Assembly (NCBI RefSeq): GCF_002899825.2
Contig: NZ_PPED02000001.1
Coordinates: 124,001 to 188,000 of the forward strand
Direction of reading: 5' to 3'
DNA from: Chryseobacterium phosphatilyticum
Lineage (GTDB): Bacteria > Bacteroidota > Bacteroidia > Flavobacteriales > Weeksellaceae
DNA: 64,000 bases
Shown: positions 15,185-23,492 of the stretch, one piece after another
Numbering within the stretch: position 1 is the stretch's first letter
Layout: each line of letters opens with the position of its first letter
The notes under the pieces: generated by a model
What the model saw: only the letters and a program-made list of their open reading frames with translations
Told to the model about the DNA's origin: nothing
Database searches by the model: none
Position numbers and translations under genes: made by a program

Positions 15185-16255
15185 ATGATAATTCAAAAAA
15201 CTGAAAACTCCAGAATTTCTACATTCGACCCAAACAATTTTTCATTTGGTAGTACTTTCATTGATCATATGATCATTTGTGAGTATGAAGATGGAAAATG
15301 GGGAGATGTAAAATTAGTTCCTTACGGTCCGATTCCATTTACACCTGCTATGATGGGAGTAAACTATGGGCAAGCTTGTTTCGAAGGTATGAAAGCCTAT
15401 AAAGACAAAGACGGGCAGGTTTTCCTTTTCAGGCCTGAAAAGAATTTTGAACGTATCAACAAATCAGCAAAGCGTCTTGCAATGCCTGAGGTAACTGAGG
15501 AAATGTTTTTAGATGGATTAAAAGCATTAGTAGATATCGACAGAGACTGGATCCCTCAAGGTGAAGGAATGTCATTATATATCAGACCATTAATTTTTGC
15601 TACAGAGGAAGCTTTGAAAGCAAGAGTTGCTAATAAATATATGTTTGCTATCGTGGCTACTCCGGCGAAGAGCTATTACGCAGAACCTGTTTCTGTAAAA
15701 ATCTCTGATCACTATTCAAGAGCCGCAAACGGAGGAGTAGGTTCTGCAAAAGCAGCCGGTAACTATGCTGCTTCTTTCTATCCAACACAGTTGGCTATTG
15801 AAGAAGGCTATGAGCAAATTATCTGGACCGATGATGCTACTCACGAATACTTTGAAGAAAGTGGTACAATGAATGTATTTGTTAGAATTAACGATACAAT
15901 TTATACACCTCCGACTTCTGAGAAAATCCTTGATGGGGTAACAAGAGACAGTTTCATCCAATTGGCTAAGAGAAGAGGAATTGAAGTGAAGATAGAGCCT
16001 GTTGCTGTAAAAACAGTCATTGAGGCTTTAAAGGATGGTAGCCTTAAAGAAGTTTGGGGAGTAGGTACTGCAGTTGTAACTACTGAATTCCAGGCTTTAG
16101 GATATGAAGGCGTGAAATTGGAGCTTCCAAGATTATCTGCTGAAGAAAGCTATGCTGCAATTCTTAAGAAAGATTTGGTTGATCTTCAAAACAATCTTTC
16201 TGAAGATCCATTCGGATGGAGAGTGTCTGTGGATCACGCACTTGAAACAGTATAA
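15185..16255 (+). CDS. ilvE: branched-chain amino acid aminotransferase
   Basis: 356 residues, class IV PLP aminotransferase of the larger (BCAT type II) form. Motifs: YGQACFEGMKAYKD, RPEKNFERINKSAKRLAMP, GVGSAKAAGNYAAS (PLP lysine), EESGTMNVFV and WGVGTAVVTT. It carries out the last step of Leu, Ile and Val synthesis and the first of their breakdown. I found no branched-chain leader peptide in front of it. Confidence 0.93.
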   Translation: MIIQKTENSRISTFDPNNFSFGSTFIDHMIICEYEDGKWGDVKLVPYGPIPFTPAMMGVNYGQACFEGMKAYKDKDGQVFLFRPEKNFERINKSAKRLAMPEVTEEMFLDGLKALVDIDRDWIPQGEGMSLYIRPLIFATEEALKARVANKYMFAIVATPAKSYYAEPVSVKISDHYSRAANGGVGSAKAAGNYAASFYPTQLAIEEGYEQIIWTDDATHEYFEESGTMNVFVRINDTIYTPPTSEKILDGVTRDSFIQLAKRRGIEVKIEPVAVKTVIEALKDGSLKEVWGVGTAVVTTEFQALGYEGVKLELPRLSAEESYAAILKKDLVDLQNNLSEDPFGWRVSVDHALETV

Positions 16256-16276
16256 TAGTACATTGATAAACGATAA

Positions 16277-16302
16277 AAAAAGCCGGGTATTCCCGGCTTT
16301 TT
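16277..16302 (+). terminator. intrinsic terminator of ilvE
   Basis: AAAAAGCCGGG, TATT loop, CCCGGCTTTTT. Confidence 0.85.
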
Positions 16303-16451
16303 GCATTGAGATCAAAATGAGTGATGGGTTTTATTGCAGGCAGGTAATTCTGAAGATTTATTTTTAGATGCAATAATACATAGATACAATCATACATTTC
16401 TTCATCAAGTTTTGTAATTGATTCTTGAAATGTGTATTTTCGCAAATGTTA

Positions 16452-16964
16452 ATGAAAAAACTAATCTTCATATCAATCATAAGTCTGTTGGGTTGCAACA
16501 GGAATGCACAGACGGCTCATCCTCCTGTAGGTGGGGTTTTAAGTCAAAAGGATCTGGATGTTTCCAGAAATAGGATGAAAAATCTAAACATTATAGAAAG
16601 AGGACAAATCCAGGATTGGATCAACGGCCAGTCTGTGAAATATTATCCTACACAACTTAATTACTGGGTAACAGTGGAAGGGTATGATCAGAGAGAAAGA
16701 AGAGCTGATAACAGTCTGATCTCTTATTCGTACGATTTGTATGATTTTGATCAAACCAAAATTTATGATCAGTCGATTGAAAGAAGGGAAGCCAAATTTG
16801 GACACTTTGATGAACTGAAAGCAGTAGAGAATGCCTTGCGTTTTATACATGATGGAGAGGAAGTAACACTTTTAGTCCCATCTTCTTTAGCCTATGGAAC
16901 TTTTGGAGATGAAAAAAAAATAGATAACGATATCCCATTAATCATAAAATTAAAAGCATTATAA
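16452..16964 (+). CDS. GldI-like FKBP-type peptidyl-prolyl isomerase lipoprotein
   Basis: 170 residues from ATG 16452; ATG 16446 would add two residues. The lipobox SLLGC predicts a lipoprotein. The rest matches a small FKBP-like domain (VTVEGYDQRERRADNSLISYSYDLYDFDQ, then HDGEEVTLLVPSSLAYGTFG, IPLIIKLKAL). The arrangement, directly before a second isomerase lipoprotein, fits GldI, which in Flavobacterium johnsoniae is needed for gliding and type IX secretion. A generic FKBP lipoprotein is the alternative. Confidence 0.7.
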   Translation: MKKLIFISIISLLGCNRNAQTAHPPVGGVLSQKDLDVSRNRMKNLNIIERGQIQDWINGQSVKYYPTQLNYWVTVEGYDQRERRADNSLISYSYDLYDFDQTKIYDQSIERREAKFGHFDELKAVENALRFIHDGEEVTLLVPSSLAYGTFGDEKKIDNDIPLIIKLKAL

Positions 16965-16967
16965 CAA

Positions 16968-18083
16968 ATGAAATTGTTTAACAAGAATATAATTCTGGCA
17001 GCGGCAAGTGTTTCGCTGATGAGTTGTACCCCAATTTATAAAAAAATGAACGTAGACAAAGAAACTTACGAAGGTCTTAATGACGGACTTTATGCCAATC
17101 TTCAAACCACTAAAGGTAACATGATTGTTAAACTTGAAGACAAGAAAGCACCAGTAACTGTAGCCAACTTTATCGGTCTTGCAGAAGGGAAAATCGATAA
17201 TAAAGCTAAGGCTAAGGGAGTTCCTTACTATGACGGAACTATTTTCCACAGAGTAATCAAAGATTTCATGATCCAGGGAGGTGATCCGCAAGGAACAGGA
17301 ATGGGAGATCCGGGATATAAATTTGAAGATGAAAGAAATGACCTTAAGCATACAGGAAAAGGAATTCTTTCTATGGCGAATTCAGGACCTAATACAAATG
17401 GTTCTCAGTTTTTCATTACTGAAGTTGCTACCCCTTGGTTGGACGGAAGACACACCATCTTCGGAAAAGTGGTAAAAGGAACTGAGGTAATCGACGTTAT
17501 TGCTAATGTTGAAAAAGGAGCTCAGGACAAACCTAAAACAGATATCGTTCTCGAAAAAGTTTCTGTTTTCGGTAAAGGTGACGAGTATAAGAACTACGAT
17601 GCTGCTAAAACTTTCAACGAAGGAAAAGCTAAAATCGCAGAAAATAATAAAGCTTTTATCGCTAAAGAAGAAGCTGAAAAGAAGAAAAAAGAAGAAGAAT
17701 TCAAAGCAAACCAGGAAAAATTAGTTGAAAACTTAAAGGCCGGAATGCAGAAAACTGAATCAGGTCTTTACTATAAAATTACAAAAACAGCTGATGGTAA
17801 AGCTCCAAAAGCTGGTGATAACGTTTCTGTACACTATGCAGGGAAATTAGTAGATGGGACTGAGTTTGATTCTTCATTCAAGAGAAATGAGCCTATCGAA
17901 ATTCCAATCGGGATGGGAAGAGTAATCAAAGGATGGGATGAAGGTATCCTTTTATTAAAAGAAGGTGAAACTGCTACTTTATTGATCCCGCCGGCAATGG
18001 CTTACGGAGAAAGAGGTGCAGGAGGAGTGATCCCACCAAACTCCTGGTTAATCTTTGATGTAGAACTTGTAAAAGTAAAATAA
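16968..18083 (+). CDS. cyclophilin-FKBP fusion peptidyl-prolyl isomerase lipoprotein
   Basis: 371 residues. The lipobox SLMSC is followed by a cyclophilin domain (about 45-200: TIFHRVIKDFMIQGGDPQGTG, SMANSGPNTNGSQFFI), a highly charged helical linker (about 205-255, Lys/Glu-rich, probably coiled coil) and a C-terminal FKBP domain (GDNVSVHYAGKLVDGTEFDSS, PPAMAYGERG, PNSWLIFDVELVKV). Two unrelated prolyl isomerase folds in one periplasmic lipoprotein. It starts three bases after the GldI-like gene and is probably co-transcribed, suggesting an envelope protein-folding unit. Confidence 0.9.
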   Translation: MKLFNKNIILAAASVSLMSCTPIYKKMNVDKETYEGLNDGLYANLQTTKGNMIVKLEDKKAPVTVANFIGLAEGKIDNKAKAKGVPYYDGTIFHRVIKDFMIQGGDPQGTGMGDPGYKFEDERNDLKHTGKGILSMANSGPNTNGSQFFITEVATPWLDGRHTIFGKVVKGTEVIDVIANVEKGAQDKPKTDIVLEKVSVFGKGDEYKNYDAAKTFNEGKAKIAENNKAFIAKEEAEKKKKEEEFKANQEKLVENLKAGMQKTESGLYYKITKTADGKAPKAGDNVSVHYAGKLVDGTEFDSSFKRNEPIEIPIGMGRVIKGWDEGILLLKEGETATLLIPPAMAYGERGAGGVIPPNSWLIFDVELVKVK

Positions 18084-18103
18084 TTACCTCTTATTAAGAT
18101 ATG

Positions 18104-18131
18104 AACCGCCCCGCAATGGGGTGGTTTTTTT
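18104..18131 (+). terminator. intrinsic terminator
   Basis: AACCGCCCC, GCAAT loop, GGGGTGGTT (one G-T pair), then a T-run. Confidence 0.8.
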
Positions 18132-18154
18132 GTGAATGATTTTAATGATTGCAG

Positions 18155-18742
18155 ATGAAAATAAAATTAATCGTAAGTATAATTTCTCTTTTTTCAGTTT
18201 TATCCTTTGGTCAGACGAAGAAAGTGAATGATGAAGTGGGTATAAAAAGAGATTTTACCTCTTTTTTCAAAAATATAAAAGAAAAGAATATTGAGAACGC
18301 AGTAAATTTTGTGTATCCTAAATACATCCATGCTATAACCCGGGAGCAAATGTTTAAGGTTTTGACTCTATCTTATAATAATCCGGCATTTATTACAGAT
18401 ATTCAGGATTTTACAGTGGATCATGTTGAAAAACCTGAGCTCATAAATGGTGAATATTTTTCAGTAGCTGATTATTCTTTTAGTATGAAATTTAAAGTTG
18501 ATTGGAAAGTAATTCAGGATGAAGAATCGGTAAAACAAAAAATGAGTGATCTATTGATGTCACGATACGGTAAGGATAAGGTGGTTTATTTCAGTGACGG
18601 AGATTATTATTTCATCAAAGCCAATATGAAAGCATGTGCGGTTTCAAAAGATCAGGAGGACTGGAAGTTTTTGATAATTGAAAAAGAGTATAGCCGCGAG
18701 TTGATCAATATTTTACCAAAAAAAATCATGGAGAAATTGTAA
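18155..18742 (+). CDS. hypothetical secreted protein
   Basis: 195 residues from ATG 18155. Signal peptide MKIKLIVSIISLFSVLSFGQ, then a mixed alpha/beta domain beginning with DFTSFFKNIKEKNIENAVNFVYPKY, a pattern reminiscent of NTF2-like or DUF4878-type folds, but I cannot assign a family. Own terminators before and after. Function unknown. Confidence 0.65.
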   Translation: MKIKLIVSIISLFSVLSFGQTKKVNDEVGIKRDFTSFFKNIKEKNIENAVNFVYPKYIHAITREQMFKVLTLSYNNPAFITDIQDFTVDHVEKPELINGEYFSVADYSFSMKFKVDWKVIQDEESVKQKMSDLLMSRYGKDKVVYFSDGDYYFIKANMKACAVSKDQEDWKFLIIEKEYSRELINILPKKIMEKL

Positions 18743-18810
18743 GGTCAGACATTGATGATTACTATAAATAGACTGTTTCGTGATTTTTCAGGCGACATAA
18801 ATACGATATG

Positions 18811-18837
18811 AAAACCACTTTTTAAGTGGTTTTTTTG
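18811..18837 (+). terminator. intrinsic terminator
   Basis: AAAACCACTT, TTT, AAGTGGTTTT, T-run. Confidence 0.8.
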
Positions 18838-18850
18838 TTCCTATAAAAAT

Positions 18851-18866
18851 ACCGTAGAAATACGGA
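18851..18866. promoter_or_regulatory. dyad CCGTA-N4-TACGG, copy 2
   Basis: ACCGTAGAAATACGGA is a 5-bp inverted repeat around GAAA. It lies about 60 bases before the 73-residue ORF and shares 13 bases, inverted, with 11177-11190. Candidate operator. Confidence 0.4.
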
Positions 18867-18925
18867 TTTCTGTAAAGGCCAATTACTTATATCTTTACAA
18901 ATCACCGATAAATAAAATATAAGAT

Positions 18926-19147
18926 ATGTTTGATCTGGATTATACTTTAATAAAGCAGGAAATTGAATCGGAAATATGTAAAGAACACGATTTGCATCCT
19001 GAATTTGTGAAAACAGATGAAGGATTTGGAATAAAGGCCTGTTGTGATCCTTTCAGGATAGAATTAGTTCAAAAGTCTGAGAAGATGATTGAAGAGCAGA
19101 CCGAAAAGCTGCTTGATAAAATCATGAAAGATATGTTTAAAGAATAG
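18926..19147 (+). CDS. hypothetical small acidic protein
   Basis: 73 residues, mostly charged, with a C-terminal helix (EKMIEEQTEKLLDKIMKDMF). No signal peptide or membrane segment and no family recognised. It has an upstream dyad, a possible TATCTTTA promoter box and a clear terminator after it, which support it as a real gene. Confidence 0.6.
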   Translation: MFDLDYTLIKQEIESEICKEHDLHPEFVKTDEGFGIKACCDPFRIELVQKSEKMIEEQTEKLLDKIMKDMFKE

Positions 19148-19185
19148 ATTTTGTACGATGCGATAATAATTATTTTATTATCAAA

Positions 19186-19213
19186 AAAACCGCCCCCAAA
19201 AGGGCGGTTTTTC
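19186..19213. terminator. intrinsic terminator
   Basis: AAAACCGCCC, loop, GGGCGGTTTTT; symmetric enough to serve both flanking convergent genes. Confidence 0.85.
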
Positions 19214-19233
19214 AGTAAAAGAAAGATTAAAAG

Positions 19234-19488
19234 TTATACGTTTCTGCCGGATCCCTTCTTCATACTTGTTCCGGCAAGGGAACTGATGAATACAAGACCA
19301 AAGCCGATATAAGCGGCAAATGCGGTCAGATATATTATTAAGCTGTTAAAGCTTGGTTTTGAGATGTATATCAACACTGAAAAGGCAGCAAAACTCAACA
19401 CCATCAACAGGCTCCAGATATGCATTTTTGCAGCATCTTCATTTCTCTTAAAAATCATTTCAAAAAAGGCTCTCATCATTACTAACAT
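19234..19488 (-). CDS. small two-helix inner membrane protein
   Basis: Up to 84 residues; start may be ATG 19488, 19479 or 19476. Two hydrophobic segments (HIWSLLMVLSFAAFSVLIYI and SLIIYLTAFAAYIGFGLVFI) with a basic C-terminal tail. No family recognised. It lies downstream, on the same strand, of the structured region at 19500-19916, which could be its leader RNA. Confidence 0.6.
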   Translation of the reverse strand: MLVMMRAFFEMIFKRNEDAAKMHIWSLLMVLSFAAFSVLIYISKPSFNSLIIYLTAFAAYIGFGLVFISSLAGTSMKKGSGRNV

Positions 19489-19537
19489 TTTAAGGGTTAT
19501 ACATTAATTTATATGATAAATCAGCGCATGTATCACG

Positions 19538-19563
19538 GTAAAAAGAATGGCATATTCTTTTAC
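19538..19563. terminator. terminator-like hairpin before the small membrane protein gene
   Basis: GTAAAAAGAAT/ATTCTTTTAC, 10 bp with one bulged A, loop GGCAT. In the minus orientation it precedes the 19488 gene by about 50 bases. Confidence 0.4.
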
Positions 19564-19684
19564 TTGGCTAAGGTTCGTGATCACTCTGCCGTTTATTCAA
19601 TAGCATTATACCGGATTAAAATCCGGAATAAAAAATAGTTTTCTGAATCATTACTACATGATCCGAGGGTTGATGATACCAGTC

Positions 19685-19749
19685 AGATACGGAGCATATA
19701 AATGCTGTGAAAAATCGACCAAAGGTCAATTAATCACGTTCCCGTATCT
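19685..19749 (-). ncRNA. candidate structured RNA, three-way junction
   Basis: The closing stem is AGATACGG (19685-19692) with CCGTATCT (19742-19749), 8 bp. Inside are two hairpins: AGCAT/ATGCT (19693-19706) and a 14-position arm 19707-19720 with 19724-19737, broken by two mismatches. On the minus strand a U-G pair and U-U mismatches occur where the plus strand would have A-C and A-A, favouring minus-strand RNA. An alternative stem CCGTA/TACGG (19742-19756) excludes the closing stem, as in a switch. I do not recognise a known RNA family. Confidence 0.45.
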
Positions 19750-19764
19750 TTTACGGCATCGTAG

Positions 19765-19873
19765 AAAAAAAAGGATTCATATACATCAATATGAACTTTG
19801 AATCAGTGGAAAACTGAAAATCCACAGAAAACCTTTTTTCTCATCCTTAGTGCTTTTTTATAATTTTTTCTCG
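19765..19873 (-). ncRNA. candidate ~110-nt small RNA from a sigma54-like promoter
   Basis: Begins about 12 bases past the -12 box of the promoter at 19883-19899 and ends at TTCATAT/ATATGAA (19776-19795) followed by TCC and eight T. A 13-codon ORF beginning MRKKVFCGF lies inside. Whether transcription stops here or reads on through the junction RNA to the 19488 gene is not decided by sequence. Confidence 0.4.
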
Positions 19874-19916
19874 CTAAATTACATGCTAATATCATGCCAA
19901 AGTGACAATTTAGCGA
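19871..19916. repeat. 10-bp inverted repeat bracketing the sigma54-like promoter
   Basis: TCGCTAAATT (19871-19880) and AATTTAGCGA (19907-19916) are perfect inverse copies with the promoter between them. Confidence 0.6.
19883..19899 (-). promoter_or_regulatory. sigma54-like -24/-12 promoter
   Basis: The minus strand reads TGGCATGATATTAGCAT, with the GG and GC elements at the invariant 10-base spacing and only two departures from TGGCACG-N4-TTGCA. Confidence 0.55.
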
Positions 19917-20108
19917 TTAACACTTTGTTTTTGGCGGGTGTAAGTATTTGTTTTTTAGTTTGATAAACATATTATTTCCTTAAACAAAGAAAAAAGAATG
20001 ATAAATTGTATTTTTAAAAGGAAAAAATTAATAAAATATAGAATTGTTCATCACAAAGATTTTGAAGTAAGTATCCCATAAATTTAACTTTATGACGTAG
20101 TAAAGGAT

Positions 20109-20624
20109 ATGGAACATAATGATTTAAAAATACGAATCTGGTCTTCTGTCGAAGGTCTCTTAAAGTTGGCCAAAATACATTGTTGGAATTCGATTTCCGG
20201 TACTATTCATTATATTGTATCTGACTTTAATGAGTTTAAAGGAGATAATTATAGTGAACATATGAAGTGCAGACAAAGAATTAATAGTTCAAAAGAACTG
20301 TTTGATTTAGATGCTGCAGTATCAATACTACTTCCGGAATATTATGATCTCTATGATGTTAATTTATATATTTTCAGATCATTTAAAAAAGAAACTATTG
20401 TAGAGATTCAATTTTACAGAAAGTCCAACTTTGATGCTGATTATTTTGCTTTAGTTAAAGACAATCCACCTATGTTTCATTCTAAGTTGTCATTGCCGGT
20501 TTATGCATGGGAAGGAGGGAAGTTTGATGTGAACCGGGAATCGGGGAAGGGAATTCATCACCGATGGAAAAACTTCTTGTTTAAAACGTTTTTATATCAA
20601 CATAAGGTGAAAGGAAAAAAATAA
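20109..20624 (+). CDS. hypothetical protein
   Basis: 171 residues, cytoplasmic by composition, no signal peptide. Mixed alpha/beta with several aromatic and basic residues at the C terminus (GIHHRWKNFLFKTFLYQHKVKGKK). No family recognised; codon use looks like its neighbours. Confidence 0.6.
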   Translation: MEHNDLKIRIWSSVEGLLKLAKIHCWNSISGTIHYIVSDFNEFKGDNYSEHMKCRQRINSSKELFDLDAAVSILLPEYYDLYDVNLYIFRSFKKETIVEIQFYRKSNFDADYFALVKDNPPMFHSKLSLPVYAWEGGKFDVNRESGKGIHHRWKNFLFKTFLYQHKVKGKK

Positions 20625-20697
20625 AATAGGATATAAGGTTGAGTTCAAAATTATCCTGACGAAACTTGTACGATCAGTAATGTCAGTATTTTAAAAA

Positions 20698-20739
20698 GAG
20701 TCCATAAAAATCCCGTTTTATCGGGACTTATATGGACTC
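20698..20739. terminator. nested hairpin between convergent genes
   Basis: Outer stem GAGTCCATA/TATGGACTC (9 bp) encloses TCCCG/CGGGA. No strong T-run, so termination function is probable but not certain. Confidence 0.5.
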
Positions 20740-20770
20740 CTAATGGATGTAAGCTACTGCTCTTATATTA

Positions 20771-22129
20771 TTACCAATTTTTATCAATCATATAAATAAT
20801 CTGTGTCAACGCCGTCGCTCCCAGTAAAAGTTCTCTTCGGTTTACCTTATCAAATGTATCTTCTTCCGTATGATGAATATCAAAATAACGTTGAGAATCC
20901 GGCATCAATTCAGCGGCAGGAATTCCCATATCGTGGAGGGGGTACAGATCTGTTCCTGAAAACCTTTCTTCAAAATTATAAACTCCATAAGGAAGAAACA
21001 GATTTGACCAGCTTTGAATTTGTTTTCTTTTGGAATCATCCATATCCAGGGCAATTCCTCTAGGTGCAAAGCCTCCTGCGTCTGTTTCTATAGCAAAAAG
21101 GTGTTTTTCGTTCTTTTCTTTTACGGTTTTGCCATATTGAATTCCACCCTTTACACCGTTTTCTTCATTGGCAAAACAAACAACTCTTATGGTGTGGTTA
21201 TTTTGTATACCCAGTTTTTTAAAGGTTCTCAGTACTTCAATACTTTGAACAATTCCTGCCCCGTCATCATGGGCACCTTCGCCCACATCCCAGGAATCAA
21301 GATGGCCTCCGACTACAATGACGCTCTGATCCTTTTTGCCTGTAATTTCACCAATAACAGAGTGGGAGAGTTTTTCTCCTTTCATTCCGCAGTTGGAATT
21401 GAGCTTAGCAGTGATCTTCTGATTTTTTAATAAAGCCTCTAGCTCATCAGCGGTAGTGCTTCCGATGGCTACAGCCGGTATTTTAGAAACCTTCTCTTCA
21501 TAACGCATTGCACCCGTATGCGGAACGTCATCAAATGCTGAGGATAGTGAGCGTATAATGGCAAACTTTCCTCCTTTTTTAGCCGTTAAAGAAGCTGCTG
21601 TCGTTCTGTACTTTGCAGCGTCACCATACCCTTTGAACGTTTCTATGAAGGACTGGTTGAAGGCATAGTTGAAAAATAGAATTTTATCTTTTACTTTTTC
21701 TGCCGGAAGTTGATTGTACTCTTCCATGGATTTTACCATGATAATTTCTCCTGAAACATCTTTTCCGGCTGTCCCTTCAGAGTTTCCTAAAGAAAGCATT
21801 TTGAGATTTTTCCAGCTTCCGTTGGATGTCCTGATGTGTAAGGATTCTTTGCCTCTCTCCCAAACGGGGATCATGACTTCCTGCAGCCATACTTTATCAG
21901 CTCCGGCGTCACGAAGTTTCTGTTCTGCCCATTTTACAGATTTTTCGTAAGCTTCGGATCCGCTCAGGCGATGCCCGATGTTTTTTGTAAGCTCACGTAA
22001 TTCGTTATATCCCTTTCCATTATTCAAAATCTCTGTAGAGATCTTTTTGAACTGGATAGAATCTTCTTTGGCCTGGCCAAATGCTGCCATTCCAATAAGT
22101 AGTAAGGAAGTTCCTAATATCTTTTTCAT
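20771..22129 (-). CDS. M28 family metallopeptidase, tandem copy 3
   Basis: 452 residues from ATG 22129; a TTG start at 22138 would overlap the stop of the gene before it. Signal peptide (MKKILGTSLLLIGMAAFGQ), protease-associated insert and M28 catalytic domain. Zinc ligands and base are intact: GGHLDSWD, AHDDGAG, NEENG, ETDAGG, DIHHTEEDTF. Carboxypeptidase Q-like exopeptidase, periplasmic or secreted. Nearly the same as copy 2 over long blocks, so a recent duplication. The start lies two bases after the preceding stop: operon of three. Confidence 0.9.
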   Translation of the reverse strand: MKKILGTSLLLIGMAAFGQAKEDSIQFKKISTEILNNGKGYNELRELTKNIGHRLSGSEAYEKSVKWAEQKLRDAGADKVWLQEVMIPVWERGKESLHIRTSNGSWKNLKMLSLGNSEGTAGKDVSGEIIMVKSMEEYNQLPAEKVKDKILFFNYAFNQSFIETFKGYGDAAKYRTTAASLTAKKGGKFAIIRSLSSAFDDVPHTGAMRYEEKVSKIPAVAIGSTTADELEALLKNQKITAKLNSNCGMKGEKLSHSVIGEITGKKDQSVIVVGGHLDSWDVGEGAHDDGAGIVQSIEVLRTFKKLGIQNNHTIRVVCFANEENGVKGGIQYGKTVKEKNEKHLFAIETDAGGFAPRGIALDMDDSKRKQIQSWSNLFLPYGVYNFEERFSGTDLYPLHDMGIPAAELMPDSQRYFDIHHTEEDTFDKVNRRELLLGATALTQIIYMIDKNW

Positions 22130-22131
22130 TG

Positions 22132-23490
22132 TTACCAATTTTTATCAATCATATAAATAAGTTGTGTCATCACCGCAGAACCCAGTAATAATTCTCTTCG
22201 GTTGACTTTTTCAAAAGTATCTTCTGCGGTGTGGTGAATATCAAAATAACGTTGAGGATCCGGTACCAGTTCAGCTGCAGGCACCCCCATTTCATGGAGA
22301 GGAGCGATGTCTGACCCGGAGTACTTTCCTTCAAAATTATACACACCATAAGGCAGAAACAGTTTTCCCCAGCTTTTGATCTGGTTTCTTTTGATATCAT
22401 CCATTTCCAGAGAAATTCCTCGTGGCGAAAATCCTCCTGCATCAGATTCTATTGCAAAGAGATGTTTTTCACTATTTTCTTTGGCTGTTTTGCCATATTG
22501 CTTGCCTCCTTTTGTTCCATTTTCTTCGTTGGCAAAGCAAACTGCTCTGATGGTATGATTATTCTGTATCCCCAGTTTTTTAAACGTTCTCAGTACTTCA
22601 ATACTTTGAACGATTCCTGCTCCGTCATCATGGGCACCTTCGCCTACATCCCAGGAATCGAGATGACCTCCCACAACAATAACTTCCTGATCTTTCTTAC
22701 CTGTGATCTCACCAATTACGGAGTGGGAGAGTTTTTCTCCTTTCATTCCGCAATTAGAATTAAGCTTTGCGATAATCTTTTGTTGTTGTAATAACGTTTC
22801 AAGTTCGTCTGCAGATGTGTTTCCAATGGTTATCGCCGGGACTTTAGCACTATTTTCTTGATAACGCATATTACCTGTGTGAGGTACGTCATCAAATGCT
22901 GAGGAAAGAGAACGGATAATAGCAAATTTTCCTCCTTTTTTAGCCGTTAATGATGCTGCGGTACGTCTATAAGCTCCTGCTTCTCTGTATGCAATAAAAG
23001 TCTGTACATGTTCCTGATTAAAAGGATAATTAAAGAATACTATTTTGTCTTTTACTTTTTCTGTAGGAAGTTTTTCATATTCGTCGAGGGATTTAACCAT
23101 GATAATTTCGCCTGAAATATCTTTTCCGCCCGTCCCTTCAGAATTTCCCAGAGAAAGCATTTTTATGTTTTTCCAGCTTCCTTTGGAAGTCCTGATGTGT
23201 AAAGATTCTCTCCCCCGTACCCAAACCGGGATCATCACTTCCTGCAGCCATACTTTATCAGCTCCCGCGTCACGAAGCTTTTGTTCTGCCCATTGAACGG
23301 ATTTTTCATACGCTTCCGATCCACTTAAGCGATTGCCAATATTTTTTGTAAGCTCTTTTAGCTCACTATATCCTTTTCCGTTATTCAGGATTTCTGTTGA
23401 AATTCTGTTAAATTGTATGGAGTCTTCTTTGGTCTGAGCCAGAACTGTCATTCCCGCAAGTAATAGGGAAGTTCCAAATATCTTTTTCAT
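22132..23490 (-). CDS. M28 family metallopeptidase, tandem copy 2
   Basis: 452 residues, signal peptide MKKIFGTSLLLAGMTVLAQ. Metal ligands His276 and Asp288 region (GGHLDSWDVGEGAHDDG), the catalytic/metal pair Glu322-Glu323 (NEENG), Asp350 and the C-terminal HHTAEDTF histidine are present. It shares the MIDKNW C terminus and length with copy 3. Two bases separate it from copy 1. Confidence 0.9.
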   Translation of the reverse strand: MKKIFGTSLLLAGMTVLAQTKEDSIQFNRISTEILNNGKGYSELKELTKNIGNRLSGSEAYEKSVQWAEQKLRDAGADKVWLQEVMIPVWVRGRESLHIRTSKGSWKNIKMLSLGNSEGTGGKDISGEIIMVKSLDEYEKLPTEKVKDKIVFFNYPFNQEHVQTFIAYREAGAYRRTAASLTAKKGGKFAIIRSLSSAFDDVPHTGNMRYQENSAKVPAITIGNTSADELETLLQQQKIIAKLNSNCGMKGEKLSHSVIGEITGKKDQEVIVVGGHLDSWDVGEGAHDDGAGIVQSIEVLRTFKKLGIQNNHTIRAVCFANEENGTKGGKQYGKTAKENSEKHLFAIESDAGGFSPRGISLEMDDIKRNQIKSWGKLFLPYGVYNFEGKYSGSDIAPLHEMGVPAAELVPDPQRYFDIHHTAEDTFEKVNRRELLLGSAVMTQLIYMIDKNW

Positions 23491-23492
23491 AG

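Larger units (their letters stand above)
19489..20108. other. 620-bp gene-free structured region
   Basis: No ORF of note on either strand. It contains a terminator-like hairpin (19538-19563), a CCGGATT/AATCCGG hairpin (near 19611-19626), a three-helix RNA junction (19685-19749), a hairpin with eight T (19765-19795, minus), a sigma54-like promoter (19883-19899, minus) and a 10-bp inverted repeat flanking that promoter. The last 190 bases before the 20109 gene are AT-rich with nothing I can name. Confidence 0.6.

Noticed and set aside
19561..19600. GGTTCG-containing stretch resembling a tRNA T-arm
   Set aside because: No acceptor, D or anticodon stem can be formed around it.
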